Assembly: GCA_031253545.1 (NCBI GenBank)
Contig: JAIRWH010000036.1
Coordinates: 1-52,890, forward strand
Length of the DNA stretch: 52,890 nucleotides
Reading direction: 5' to 3'
DNA from: Oscillospiraceae bacterium
Lineage (GTDB): Bacteria > Bacillota > Clostridia > Oscillospirales > UBA929
The translations under genes and the position numbers were made by a program. Below are positions 1-7,894 of this stretch, piece by piece (the stretch's first letter is position 1; each line of letters begins with the position of its first letter). The notes beneath the pieces were generated by a model that was not told where the DNA came from, ran no database searches, and worked only from the letters and a program-made list of their open reading frames with translations.

Positions 1-67
1 CACCGCCACGGCATTTACTCCCCCCATACCACCCTTGCGAGGAAGCTCGGGTTGCGTGTGGCTTTCA

Positions 68-1303
68 TCATCCTCTTGCGCGCTCCCAATCGGCCTGCGG
101 GGTTTTCTTTATTAGGGCAAGTGAGATTTTGCGCGGTATGTCGAGGTTGAGCGGGGAGTTGTCTTTTCTCGCCCTTGACTTATCCTCCCGAAACACCGCG
201 TCGAGCGTCCAATGCGGCTTGTTCTCAACGGACCGATGACCTCGGATAATTTCCATAAAGCCCTCGGCGCTTGTGTCAAAGCTACTGATGTAGGGGCGCG
301 CGCTCTCTGTCTTAACCCCGTTAAGTTCCCTGTACGGCGGTACCTGACGAGTGTCCGTATGTCCGCCCGGTTGCCTTTGTCCGGCGGCCAATCCGCCGAG
401 GCGGTAATGACGCGGCGTGTCTCAACGCGGCCGCGGGCTTTCTCCGCGCGGCTTGCGCGGCTGTCTGTCGGTTCGTCTTTCGGGCGCTCCTTCTCAATCC
501 AATGAGAACAAGTCGTTGAAGGCGCCCGCCAAACCGTTCGGCATTGTCGCTTCGCCGGGATTCCAATCGAAGTATTCCGCCACAACCCCGTGCAATGTTA
601 ATCGGTTATCCTTGAGGGATAGGACACAGTCCGCGCCCGCCTCCCTGATTTTCCCCGCGATGTTTGTTTGACAGCCTATCGCGTCTATGGCGACGGTGTC
701 GCCCTCTATGTCGAGCAAGTCCGAGAGTTCGGGGATGGCCGTAATTTCATTGCTCTTTTCACCTATGGCAAGCTCACCGGGCGAAATGTGATTCCCCTCT
801 ACCCATAGTAACCGCTGATTAAGTCTAAGTCAGGAAAATAGAGTGTAGTATTTTCGCGGGTTTGCTATGTTGGTTTTCTCAAAAACCGATTAAATCAGCG
901 GTTTCCATGCGCTCACCGCATGATAGGCGGAATGTTCGGAGTTGCCGCCGCCGCGTACTGTTTTGCCGTCTATGTTGACGCAACGCCCGCCGTTTCTCCC
1001 AATGTCCCGCGGCAATGAGTTCAGACATTCCGCGAAAGCGTTTGGGTCTATGCGCTCAAACACTCGGCGGAAGGTGTCGCTGTCGGGGATGCCGTCAGGC
1101 AGCTCCAAAAAGCCGCGCGGCCATTCTTCCCTGTCGTGCCCGAAGTCTTCCATGTCAACGAAGTCTTCACCGCGGCAAATCACGGAACACAGCCCGATGA
1201 ACAGTATGTCCTCCAACTTATGCCGCAAGCTACCCCATTGCCCGCGCGGGTCTTCTGTTGCGCCCAGACGCTCTTTCGGTGTTTGCGTGTTCATGTACGT
1301 CAC
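68..1303 (-). pseudogene. ISAs1-family transposase, frameshifted and interrupted
   Basis: Three recognisable pieces of one transposase lie in order on the minus strand. The N-terminal piece (1303-890) contains VNIDGKTVRGGG and ends at HAVSAW. The middle piece (about 808-494) contains GEKSNEITAIPEL and VAIDAIGCQTNIA. The C-terminal piece (about 320-70) contains RGHRSVENKPHWTLDAVF and FREDKSRARKDNSP. These are the conserved DDE blocks of the ISAs1 family, including the late E of the S-x-EN-x-HW block. Frames change between pieces, a stop ends the middle piece early, and a roughly 95-bp insertion separates the first two pieces, so no functional transposase can be made. Confidence 0.85.
810..903. 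repeat. MITE-like 94-bp insertion with 11-bp inverted ends
   Basis: The segment begins AACCGCTGATT (810-820) and ends with its exact reverse complement AATCAGCGGTT (893-903). It splits the transposase between HAVSAW and the block that should follow it (WVEGNH), and an ATGG tetranucleotide is present on both sides in the coding orientation. Inverted ends plus clean interruption of a recognisable gene suggest a miniature inverted-repeat element. It encodes no protein. A local rearrangement is the alternative. Confidence 0.5.
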
Positions 1304-1398
1304 CCTTGGGTATTATAGCATATTATGTAGACCAAGGGTGCGGCAAGGGTGTATTGTGGGGGAGTAAATGCGGCGGGCCTGGGGGGTTTTTCGACTTC

Positions 1399-1427
1399 TT
1401 TACAATTCCGTGCAATCGTGGTACAAT
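1399..1427 (+). promoter_or_regulatory. Promoter-like sequence without an evident gene
   Basis: TTTACA (1399-1404) and TACAAT (1422-1427) are separated by 17 bp, a good sigma-A match just outside the right end of the insertion sequence. No supported gene or ribosome binding site follows, so it may be a relic or drive a short RNA. Confidence 0.3.
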
Positions 1428-1610
1428 GGGCGCGAGCTATTGGGGTAACGACGTTTTGCGGTATTCTGTGACGGCAAATCCCACGAGTGTTCGCGTTGCG
1501 CTACGCTGAGACGGCGTTGCGTTGGAGTACCGTTCTTATCCGCGATGGCGGGCACAAACCGGGCAAGGCGCGGAGATTTATATTTTCAGGGGGATTAGAA
1601 TTCTGAAAAA

Positions 1611-2145
1611 CATTTAGTCACAATCGGAAAGGCGTTTTGCTTTTTTATTCTTTGGGCGGTATCTATTACAGTAATGATGATACCTGCCGTTGAGAAGCCT
1701 GTTTTTTTCAATGAGAACTCCGCTTTTTTAAGGCTTTGGTGGGAATCAGTTCCTTTGCTCGGCATATTTTTGGCGACAGGGGTTTTTATATGAGTTGTTG
1801 AAAAGAATAAAATAAAAATTCCTATTCTAAAAACTCTATTAAAAGTATTATTATGGTTTTCGCACTCGGTTGCGTATGGCTTGGAGGAGCAATTTTATTT
1901 CTATTTTTGACAAGTTTATTTGTGTTTGGCAAAAAACAGCATAGAATATCTTTCTGTGTGGTTTATTGCCGTATTGTCAAACGTTATATTGTCTTGTTTG
2001 CGGATATTTATTTTCATTATTCAAAGAAAAATATAATACCGCCGCAGCGGTAATTATTACTACCGTATTGTTTACGGCAATGCACACCAGAGCTTTTGAA
2101 GCAGGATTCATTGCCGTCTTGAACGTTATCGGCAAATTTCAATAG
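1611..2145 (+). pseudogene. AT-rich remnant of a membrane protein
   Basis: This stretch is markedly more AT-rich than its surroundings. Two hydrophobic, protein-like segments can be read on the plus strand but in broken frames. One ends at 1793 and includes AFCFFILWAVSITVMMIP. The other ends at 2145 and includes ITTVLFTAMHTRAFEAGF. Between them the reading frame is interrupted. The second segment is faintly reminiscent of CPBP-type intramembrane proteases, but this is weak. The region is best read as a decayed foreign membrane-protein gene; the intact-looking 66-codon frame at 1853-2053 is probably not a real gene. Confidence 0.35.
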
Positions 2146-2170
2146 GTAAATGCAAGATTTTTTGGGAGTG

Positions 2171-2550
2171 TTACAATTGGAACAATACCCTTCCTCCGCT
2201 CACCATATTGCGCCAAGAACCATTAACGTGATGCTTCGCGTACGGCATGACCGACAAGTTAATCATTAACAGTGAACGGGAAACAACGCGGGTTCTGCGC
2301 CGAAATCTTGCGAACCAATGCCGTTGCGGAGCGGACTTGCCCTCAATCAAGCGCGTTTCAGATTTAGTTTGAATCAACAGGCGTGTCGGGATGAGTTCGG
2401 CATATGCCTGCCAACCGTCAGCAAAAAACACAGACACATTCCACTTTTTCTGTCTGTTGTAGATTTTTTGGAACGTTTCCGCGCTTCGGTCGCCACATTC
2501 CCGTTCAACGAGCTGACCCGTATCGCGGCAATGGTTTCGGCAACCTAAAT
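2171..2550 (-). pseudogene. IS1-family transposase remnant (C-terminal half)
   Basis: The minus strand reads ECGDRSAETFQKIY, then FFADGWQAYAELIP, then QRHWFARFRRRTRVVSRS and a final KHHVNGS. These blocks match the C-terminal catalytic half of IS1-type transposases (the D-x-W/AY segment and the basic RHWFARF segment). The N-terminal DNA-binding part and the first catalytic block are missing or unrecognisable, and no terminal repeats were found. It lies directly upstream of two tRNA genes. Confidence 0.65.
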
Positions 2551-2679
2551 GAGTTTTTGGATGCGGTGGAGGTGAATTAGATTGGGGTGTACGCTCATAT
2601 CCCAACCCGTGGCGTGAACCGTGCAAAATTATGCTTGACAAGCCCGGTTGTGTATGGTATGATGATGTCCTCCTGCGAT

Positions 2680-2768
2680 GCCGGAGTGGCGGAACTGGCA
2701 GACGCCCGGGACTTAAAATCCCGTGACTCGTGAGGGTCGTACCGGTTCAAGCCCGGTCTCCGGCACCA
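2680..2768 (+). tRNA. tRNA-Leu (anticodon TAA)
   Basis: A full class II cloverleaf: acceptor GCCGGAG pairs with CTCCGGC (2758-2764), the anticodon loop CTTAAAA sits between CGGGA and TCCCG and places TAA at 2714-2716, there is a long variable arm, and the T-loop GTTCAAGC is canonical. The CCA end (2766-2768) is encoded. It reads UUA/UUG leucine codons and is immediately followed by an initiator tRNA. Confidence 0.95.
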
Positions 2769-2781
2769 AACATCTCAACAA

Positions 2782-2858
<77 letters not shown>

Positions 2859-2865
2859 CGTGAAA

Positions 2866-2896
2866 CCCTGTGAACGCAAAGTTCGCGGGGTTTTTT
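2866..2896 (+). terminator. Rho-independent terminator of the tRNA operon
   Basis: CCCTGTGAAC and GTTCGCGGGG form a 10-bp stem (two G-U pairs) around GCAAA and are followed by TTTTTT. It sits 8 bp after the initiator tRNA. Confidence 0.85.
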
Positions 2897-3001
2897 ACTG
2901 CGCTCTTTTATGGGGCGATTTTTCGCGTTTGGTTAACATTTGGTTAACGCGCTTTTTATCCACCGCTTTATCCACAGAGTTATCCACATTCAATATACTG
3001 C

Positions 3002-3403
3002 CTATTTTCTCGGCTGCCTTAGCATTGGCGGCTTGTATGCCCGTAAAGAGCAACACAAGAGCGCCGTGTGCCACTTGATAGGCGCGTCCCTGAGCGTGTC
3101 CACAAAGCGCAGCGTGTCTTTATCGTCGAGGAAGGATATATCTCTCTGCCGCACTCTCGGCGGCGTGGCAAACTCCGAAACATCCCTTGCCGCGTAACCT
3201 TGTCGGTATGCGTCGCCGAGAATGACACTTATAAGCCTGTGGTGGTCGTTTTTGCGGACAGCGCGCTGCCGTGCTTGCTTATGCCGGGTTCGGCAAGGTT
3301 CTTGGTTCTTGTAAAACTCTTGCAAATGGTGAGTGCGTAAGTCTTTAACCTTCATATGCCCAATACCCGCGTTTATGTGCGCGAGCAGCGATTGATACCA
3401 CAC
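3002..3403 (-). pseudogene. Truncated tyrosine integrase (N-terminal core-binding part)
   Basis: The minus strand encodes the SAM-like core-binding domain of a phage/ICE-type integrase: HINAGIGHMKVKDLRTHHLQ, then YKNQEPCRTRHKQARQRAVR, then a linker and FVDTLRDAPIKWHTALL. The frame ends where the catalytic domain should begin, before the first catalytic arginine. Upstream, in-frame sequence resembling LAPE continues but is broken by a stop near 3410. No catalytic R-H-R-Y residues remain, so it is inactive. Its position about 150 bp from two tRNA genes fits a former tRNA-targeted element. Confidence 0.75.
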
Positions 3404-3465
3404 CTCTCACTCCGGCGCAAGTCCCACGCCGCTTTTCGCCGGGGACAAAGGGCGGTTAGTTTTAG
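3395..3465. repeat. 71-bp inverted repeat, left copy
   Basis: The reverse complement recurs at 5856-5926 with one mismatch (70 of 71 identical; GGGGAC here, GGTGAC there after inversion). This copy overlaps the broken 5' part of the integrase remnant. The two copies bracket 2,390 bp that hold the DUF6273 lipoprotein and the CRISPR-like unit. Confidence 0.9.
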
Positions 3466-3495
3466 GGGGGGAGGGGGGAGAGAGGGAGGGGGCAG

Positions 3496-3570
3496 TTGTT
3501 AATTGCTACTTGTTAGCGGACGGGGACGGGGGGCGAAGCCCCCGCTCCTTTGCGGGCGGGCGGGATTTTG
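3496..3570. repeat. Dispersed intergenic repeat, copy A
   Basis: Contains TTGTTAGCGGACGGGGACGG and a segment at 3529-3565 identical over 37 bp to 31279-31315. The core GGGGGCGAAGCCCCC is a palindrome followed by GCTCCTTTGCGGGCGGGCGG. Related G-rich sequences with TTAGTGGTTAGG-type ends occur at 5806-5866, 29614-29660, 31238-31320 and 52783-52890. Confidence 0.8.
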
Positions 3571-3632
3571 GGGGCGACGGACAGTTTACGGCGAACAGTA
3601 AACGGATAACAGTCGGGGGTGCGGGAGTTTTC

Positions 3633-5573
3633 TCACGGCAGCGTCACCCACAGCGCCGGGCGCACGCCGCGCGAGGTGCGGGCACCGTAGCCGCTCATGT
3701 TCACGCGGCCGCCGCCGTCCGTAGCGGCGGCGTAGTCGGAGTACGCGCCGGGGGAACGCAACCACCAAGACACGGCCGCGCCGCTTGAATTGCGTGCCAC
3801 GCGCAAGTTGTTGTATTGGTCGTCAATTGAGGAAGCGCCCGTCGGCCTGCTTGCCAACTGCCCGCTGTCGCCGAAGTATTTGACCACTTCCTCTAACGAG
3901 AGCAGGAAGACTTTGTCCGTGGTGTCCTCGCCGCCGGATGTGCCGCGCCATTGATTGGCGGCGTTTTCGCAGTATGTGTCAATGACCCTCTCTTTTTCGG
4001 CGTAGGTGAAAGCGCCGTCAAAAAAGTCGCCGTTCAGATAGGCCCGCAGGTCGCTCTCCGCCCATGTCACACTCCTTGCGGCGGAGTGATATGCCCTTGA
4101 AAACAGCACTTCCTCGGAAATGAGCAGCGCCTTGCCGCCCTGCACGTCAAGCACCCGCCAGACCACATTGCCAAAGCTCACGAGGTCGCCTGCCTGCGGC
4201 TGCCCGCCCGGCTCCGAGGGCAGCGGCGAGACCGGAGGCCTGCCCGAACCGCCCGGCGGCAGATACCCGCCACTTGGCGGGTTGTCCGGGTCGCTCGGCG
4301 GTCTGTCCGGGTCGCTCGGCGGGTTGTCCGGGTCGCTCGGCGGCTCGGGCGGCGGGTTATCCGGGTCACTCGGCGGCGGGTTGTCCGGGTCGCTTGGCGG
4401 TCTGTCCGGGTCGCTCGGCGGTCTGTCCGGGTCGCTCGGCGGGTTGTCCGGGTCGCTAGGCGGTCTGTCCGGGTCGCTAGGCGACACGCCCGGCGGGTCG
4501 GGCGGGTTCTCCGGGTCGGTGGGCGGAGAGTCGGCCTCCGTAACCGGCTCCCATGTGCCGTCTTCGGTCACTTCGCAGTTGGGCTTGTAACCCGCCGGGG
4601 CGGCGGGGCTGTATGGGTCGCCGTTGGTGATGAGGCTGAGATATTTGGTGGCGAGCTTGAGCTCCATACCAAACCGGTCGTTTTCTATCCTTTCATTCGG
4701 ATAATAAACAGGGCCCGGTTGATTCAATTTCCATTCGTGGTATTGCCGCAGGCCGATGAAGATGGGTATGGCATAGACCGTGAGGCCCTGCTCATGCAAC
4801 TTCTTCACATAAGCAACTTCGCAGTTTAGTTCTCTGCAATCGTACCATAAGCCCATTGTCAAGTCGAACTGCACATAATAGAGGTTATACCACCAATACA
4901 GATAGTCCTCCCGCGGGCCCATATAATGAGGGTGGGGCCCCAAGTCGTTAGTTGTGTACTTCATGGTCTTGGCATCCCATATCTGACTGTTCCTACCGCA
5001 GTAGCAGGTTGTACTGCCTTTCCAGGCGGGGTTCCAAGAATGTTCATCCATTCTGGTTCCGAATATTCCGCTGCCGAGCACATAGATTATTTTCTTTGTG
5101 TCTTTCACGTCGTCGGAACGGTCGTCGGAACGGTAGTGAAGCATCCGCCATTCCGTATTCAGAACTGCGCCGGAGACATGACTGTATCCGCTGGGTGGGC
5201 TTGCGTTCGGTCCTCGGCTCGATTGCATTCCGTCGATGTATTCGCGCGCTGCGGCGGGGTCGGTGAAGATGGTGTAGGTTCCTGAGATGCCCACGGTGCT
5301 GAGCGGGTTTACCATGACTTTATCAATAATAGCCTTCGCCTGCTCTTTGGCCACATCGAGCGTTTTCTCGCCCTCGGCACGCGGCATAATGATATACACA
5401 TCCAGCACGCCGAGCTCGGTGATGTCGGCGCTCGGCGAGGGGGGCGTGTCGCTCGCGGTCGAACCCGACGGCGACGGGCTGCGGCTGCGCGAGGGCGAAG
5501 GCGAGGGCGAATCGCCGCAGGCGGAAAGCAAACACGCGATTAGCGCGAACAGGGAAAGCAAACGGCGAAACAT
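3633..5573 (-). CDS. Lipoprotein with PSDPDNP repeats and C-terminal DUF6273 domain
   Basis: A 646-residue surface lipoprotein. The ATG at 5573 is preferred over the GTG 9 nt upstream because AAGGAAG lies 8 nt before it. A lipobox LLSAC puts the lipidated Cys at residue 19, followed by a Ser-Pro-Arg rich spacer. Residues about 50-340 include LDVYIIMPRAEG and KKIIYVLGSGIFG and could be a degenerate VWA-like fold without a clear MIDAS motif. Residues about 358-438 are heptad-like PSDPDNP/PSDPDRP repeats encoded by a 21-bp DNA period (4258-4500). Residues about 461-646 match the DUF6273 pattern (VWRVLDV, LRAYLNG, DKVFLLSLEEV, SWWLRSPG, GVRPALWV). The ligand is unknown. The gene stands alone between inverted repeats, suggesting cargo of an old mobile unit. 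Confidence 0.8.
   Translation of the reverse strand: MFRRLLSLFALIACLLSACGDSPSPSPSRSRSPSPSGSTASDTPPSPSADITELGVLDVYIIMPRAEGEKTLDVAKEQAKAIIDKVMVNPLSTVGISGTYTIFTDPAAAREYIDGMQSSRGPNASPPSGYSHVSGAVLNTEWRMLHYRSDDRSDDVKDTKKIIYVLGSGIFGTRMDEHSWNPAWKGSTTCYCGRNSQIWDAKTMKYTTNDLGPHPHYMGPREDYLYWWYNLYYVQFDLTMGLWYDCRELNCEVAYVKKLHEQGLTVYAIPIFIGLRQYHEWKLNQPGPVYYPNERIENDRFGMELKLATKYLSLITNGDPYSPAAPAGYKPNCEVTEDGTWEPVTEADSPPTDPENPPDPPGVSPSDPDRPPSDPDNPPSDPDRPPSDPDRPPSDPDNPPPSDPDNPPPEPPSDPDNPPSDPDRPPSDPDNPPSGGYLPPGGSGRPPVSPLPSEPGGQPQAGDLVSFGNVVWRVLDVQGGKALLISEEVLFSRAYHSAARSVTWAESDLRAYLNGDFFDGAFTYAEKERVIDTYCENAANQWRGTSGGEDTTDKVFLLSLEEVVKYFGDSGQLASRPTGASSIDDQYNNLRVARNSSGAAVSWWLRSPGAYSDYAAATDGGGRVNMSGYGARTSRGVRPALWVTLP
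4258..4500 (-). repeat. In-gene 21-bp tandem repeat
   Basis: Roughly ten copies of a 21-bp unit built on GGCGGGTTGTCCGGGTCGCT (plus strand), encoding alternating PSDPDNP and PSDPDRP. Two places carry an extra Pro codon or a PPEP insert. Such repeats are prone to slippage, so the length of the linker probably varies between strains. Confidence 0.9.
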
Positions 5574-5636
5574 GATACACACTTCCTTTTCGGGCGGTTT
5601 GTGTCAGTATATCACACCCGCCCCGCCCCGCGCAAG

Positions 5637-5726
5637 GGTATTCCCCCTGTCCTCGCGGGGCGTTGAATGACAAATGCCCCGGGGATAGCGATACCCAGGT
5701 ATTCCCCCTGTCCTCGCGGGGCGTTG
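5637..5726. CRISPR. Minimal CRISPR-like unit: two 29-bp repeats, one 32-bp spacer
   Basis: The same 29 bp, beginning GGTATTCCCCCTGTCCTCGC and ending GGGGCGTTG, occurs at 5637-5665 and 5698-5726 with no mismatch. The interval between them is exactly 32 bp, so the 61-bp period equals that of type I-E arrays, and the repeat has the GTATTCCCC start and C-rich/G-rich halves of such repeats. There are only two repeats and no cas gene in the window, so this is an orphan remnant or a chance tandem duplication. Confidence 0.45.
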
Positions 5727-5855
5727 CGGGTCAAGGACCAAGCTCGTTCCGCTCTCGTTAGGACGCTGCCGATAAGCGGTCAGCCTTGGCGCTAACGAAA
5801 AATAACCGCTAACGACTCCCCCGTCTCCTAACCCCTAACCCCTAACAACTAACAA

Positions 5856-5926
5856 CTAAAACTAACCGCCCTTTGTCACCGGCGAAAAGCGGCGTGGGAC
5901 TTGCGCCGGAGTGAGAGGTGTGGTAT
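5856..5926. repeat. 71-bp inverted repeat, right copy
   Basis: Inverted copy of 3395-3465, one mismatch. It is preceded at 5826-5855 by CTAACCCCTAACC-type short repeats and followed by the leader of the phenylacetate-CoA ligase gene. Sequence diverges from the left copy immediately after TGGTAT. Confidence 0.9.
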
Positions 5927-5983
5927 GATTGCTTCGGGCGTATTTTGCCCCTGCGCGGAGTTGCGTTTTTCCCACCCACGCGG

Positions 5984-6012
5984 TGTCCTGTTGTACTTCG
6001 TATAACGGGACA
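5984..6012 (+). promoter_or_regulatory. Leader hairpin upstream of paaK
   Basis: TGTCCTGTTGTAC (5984-5996) pairs with GTATAACGGGACA (6000-6012) across a 3-nt loop, giving a 13-bp stem with two G-U pairs. It lies 38 bp before the paaK start. There is no T-run directly after it, so it is not a standard terminator; it may be an operator or an mRNA-stabilising structure. Confidence 0.45.
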
Positions 6013-6049
6013 GGGAATAATATATAAAAATAAAAAGGCGGGGAAACTG

Positions 6050-7348
6050 ATGTATTGGAACGAGAAAGCGGAGACGATGCCAAGGGAAGAAATGCGGCGG
6101 ATACAGGGCGAGTTGCTGCGCGGCGCCGTGAAACGCGCCTACGAGCGCGTGGCGCCCTATCGCGCGAAGATGAAGCAAACGGGGGTGGAACCGGGCGACA
6201 TCAACACGCTTGAAGACATTGAGAAATTGCCGTTTACCGACAAGGCCGACTTGCGCGACGCGTACCCTTACGGCATGTTTGCCGTGGGCATGGACGAGGT
6301 CATACGCATACACGCCTCTTCTGGCACCACGGGCAAGCAAACCGTGGTGGGCTACACGAGAAAGGACATTGAAATCTGGAACGAATGCATGGCGCGCTGC
6401 ATGACCATGGCCGGCGTGACGCGCGGCGACATAGTGCAAGTGGCCTACGGCTACGGTCTGTTTACCGGCGGTTTGGGCGGGCATTACGGCGCGGAGTATA
6501 TCGGCGCGGCCACCGTGCCGGCCTCCACGGGCAACACTAAACGACAATTACAGATATTGGAAGACTTCGGCAGCACCGTGTTGCTCTGCACACCCTCCTA
6601 CGCCATGCTGCTTGGCGATGCCGTGCGTGAGGCGGGCATTAAGGGCAAATTGAAGCTCAAATCGGGCATACACGGCGCGGAGCCCTGGACCGAGGGCATG
6701 AGGCGCGAATTGGAGGACCGACTCGGATATAAGGCCTACGACATCTACGGCCTTTCGGAGATATCGGGTCCGGGCGTAAGTTGCGACTGCGAGGCCGCCG
6801 CGGGGCTGCATGTGCAGGAAGACCACTTCTACCCGGAGATTGTGGACGCGCATACGGGAAAGCAGGTTAAGGACGGTATGCCGGGCGAATTGGTGTTTAC
6901 CTGCCTCACCAAAGAGGCGTTGCCGCTCATTCGCTATAACACGCGCGATATATGCACGCTGCGAAAGGACAAATGCGCCTGCGGCAGGACCCTTGCCAGA
7001 ATGGGCAAGATTACCGGCCGCACGGACGATATGCTCATCATTCGCGGCATCAACGTATTCCCCTCGCAGGTTGAGAGCGTGTTGCTCGGCATAGCGGAGG
7101 TGTCGCCGCACTACCTCTTGGTGGTGGACAGAAAGAACAATTTAGACACGCTTGAAGTGCGCGTGGAGCTGCGCGAAGGCTTCCCGTTCGACGAGGTGCG
7201 CCGCGTGGAGGAGCTTGAACGCCGTATCGGCAAGGAAATCAATTCCACGCTCAGTATCAGCGCGGATATACGCATCAGCCCGATTGGCTCGGTGGAGCGC
7301 AGCGAAGGCAAGGCGAAGCGTGTGCTCGATTTGCGCAAGAACCTGTGA
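6050..7348 (+). CDS. paaK: Phenylacetate-CoA ligase
   Basis: A 432-residue AMP-forming ligase that activates phenylacetate or related aryl acids to the CoA thioester. Signs are the start MYWNEKAETMPREEM, the adenylation loop SSGTTGKQTVVGYT at about residues 88-101, YGLSEISGPGVSC in the middle, and the C-terminal domain beginning GRTDDMLIIRGINVFPSQVE. The ATG at 6050 is chosen because the family's N-terminal YWN motif starts there; the longer upstream frame has no family similarity. In anaerobes such ligases are tied to aromatic amino-acid fermentation, and an ACT-domain gene follows, the usual arrangement. Confidence 0.93.
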   Translation: MYWNEKAETMPREEMRRIQGELLRGAVKRAYERVAPYRAKMKQTGVEPGDINTLEDIEKLPFTDKADLRDAYPYGMFAVGMDEVIRIHASSGTTGKQTVVGYTRKDIEIWNECMARCMTMAGVTRGDIVQVAYGYGLFTGGLGGHYGAEYIGAATVPASTGNTKRQLQILEDFGSTVLLCTPSYAMLLGDAVREAGIKGKLKLKSGIHGAEPWTEGMRRELEDRLGYKAYDIYGLSEISGPGVSCDCEAAAGLHVQEDHFYPEIVDAHTGKQVKDGMPGELVFTCLTKEALPLIRYNTRDICTLRKDKCACGRTLARMGKITGRTDDMLIIRGINVFPSQVESVLLGIAEVSPHYLLVVDRKNNLDTLEVRVELREGFPFDEVRRVEELERRIGKEINSTLSISADIRISPIGSVERSEGKAKRVLDLRKNL

Positions 7349-7462
7349 TAACCCCCTGCGGCAAACAAAGAAAATCGCCGCCGTCGGCTTCCGTGGCGGC
7401 GACCCCGCGCTTTCCGCTTACGGAATATGACACAAATACATTAACTAAGGTGGTGCGTGAAG

Positions 7463-7894
7463 ATGATAGTAAACCAAATCTCCGTGTTTGTGGAGAATCG
7501 CCCGGGTCGCCTCGCCGAGATTACCGGCATACTCGCCGCGGGCGGCGTGGACATTAGGGCGCTTTCCATAGCCGACACCAGCGACTTCGGTATTCTGCGC
7601 CTGATAGTAAACGACCCGGAGCGCACGGACAAGCTGCTGCGCGAAGCGGGCGTGACGAGCGGCAAGACGGCCGTGATTGCGGTGAAGCTCGCCGACGAGC
7701 CGGGTTCGTTGCACAAAATCCTCACCATATTGAGCAACCATGACGTGGTGGTGGAATACGCCTACGCGTTCATCACTCGCAAAGACAGCGACGCGTATGT
7801 GATTCTCAAAGTGGCGAATAACGACGAGGCGATTGCCATGCTAACCGCCGAGGGGCAGCAAATGCTCACCCCCGAGGAGTTTTATGCGCTCTGA
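7463..7894 (+). CDS. ACT-domain protein (paaK partner)
   Basis: A 143-residue protein with two ACT modules: NQISVFVENRPGRLAEITGI at the N terminus and AVKLADEPGSLHKILTIL in the middle. ACT domains bind small ligands, usually amino acids. Small two-ACT proteins commonly follow phenylacetate-CoA ligase genes in anaerobes and are presumed to sense aromatic amino acids or acids. AAGGTGG (7447-7453) stands 9 nt before the ATG at 7463; a GTG 6 nt earlier is possible but too close. The stop lies 11 nt inside the next gene. Confidence 0.88.
   Translation: MIVNQISVFVENRPGRLAEITGILAAGGVDIRALSIADTSDFGILRLIVNDPERTDKLLREAGVTSGKTAVIAVKLADEPGSLHKILTILSNHDVVVEYAYAFITRKDSDAYVILKVANNDEAIAMLTAEGQQMLTPEEFYAL

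Larger units (their letters stand above)
11..1371 (-). mobile_element. Degraded ISAs1-family insertion sequence
   Basis: A complete but decayed element. Its ends are near-identical inverted repeats at 12-38 and 1343-1370: the left reads CATTTACTCCCCCC and the complement of the right reads CATTTACTCCCCCA, both continuing to ACCCTTGC. The interior encodes a leftward DDE transposase in broken pieces. No target duplication can be judged because the left edge lies at the window boundary. Confidence 0.8.

Noticed and set aside
1428..1510. 27-codon peptide after the promoter-like sequence at 1399
   Set aside because: No ribosome binding site precedes its ATG, which overlaps the -10 box, and there is no recognisable composition.
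1853..2053. 66-codon AT-rich frame as a gene
   Set aside because: The neighbouring frames read as broken pieces of a membrane protein and this frame has no good ribosome binding site; it is more likely debris.
4120..4590. Plus-strand GGLSGSL repeat frame
   Set aside because: It is the antisense shadow of the PSDPDNP repeats; strict periodicity opens several frames on both strands.
5727..5855. Further CRISPR repeats after the second one
   Set aside because: No third copy of the 29-bp repeat or a degenerate version was found at the expected 61-bp step.
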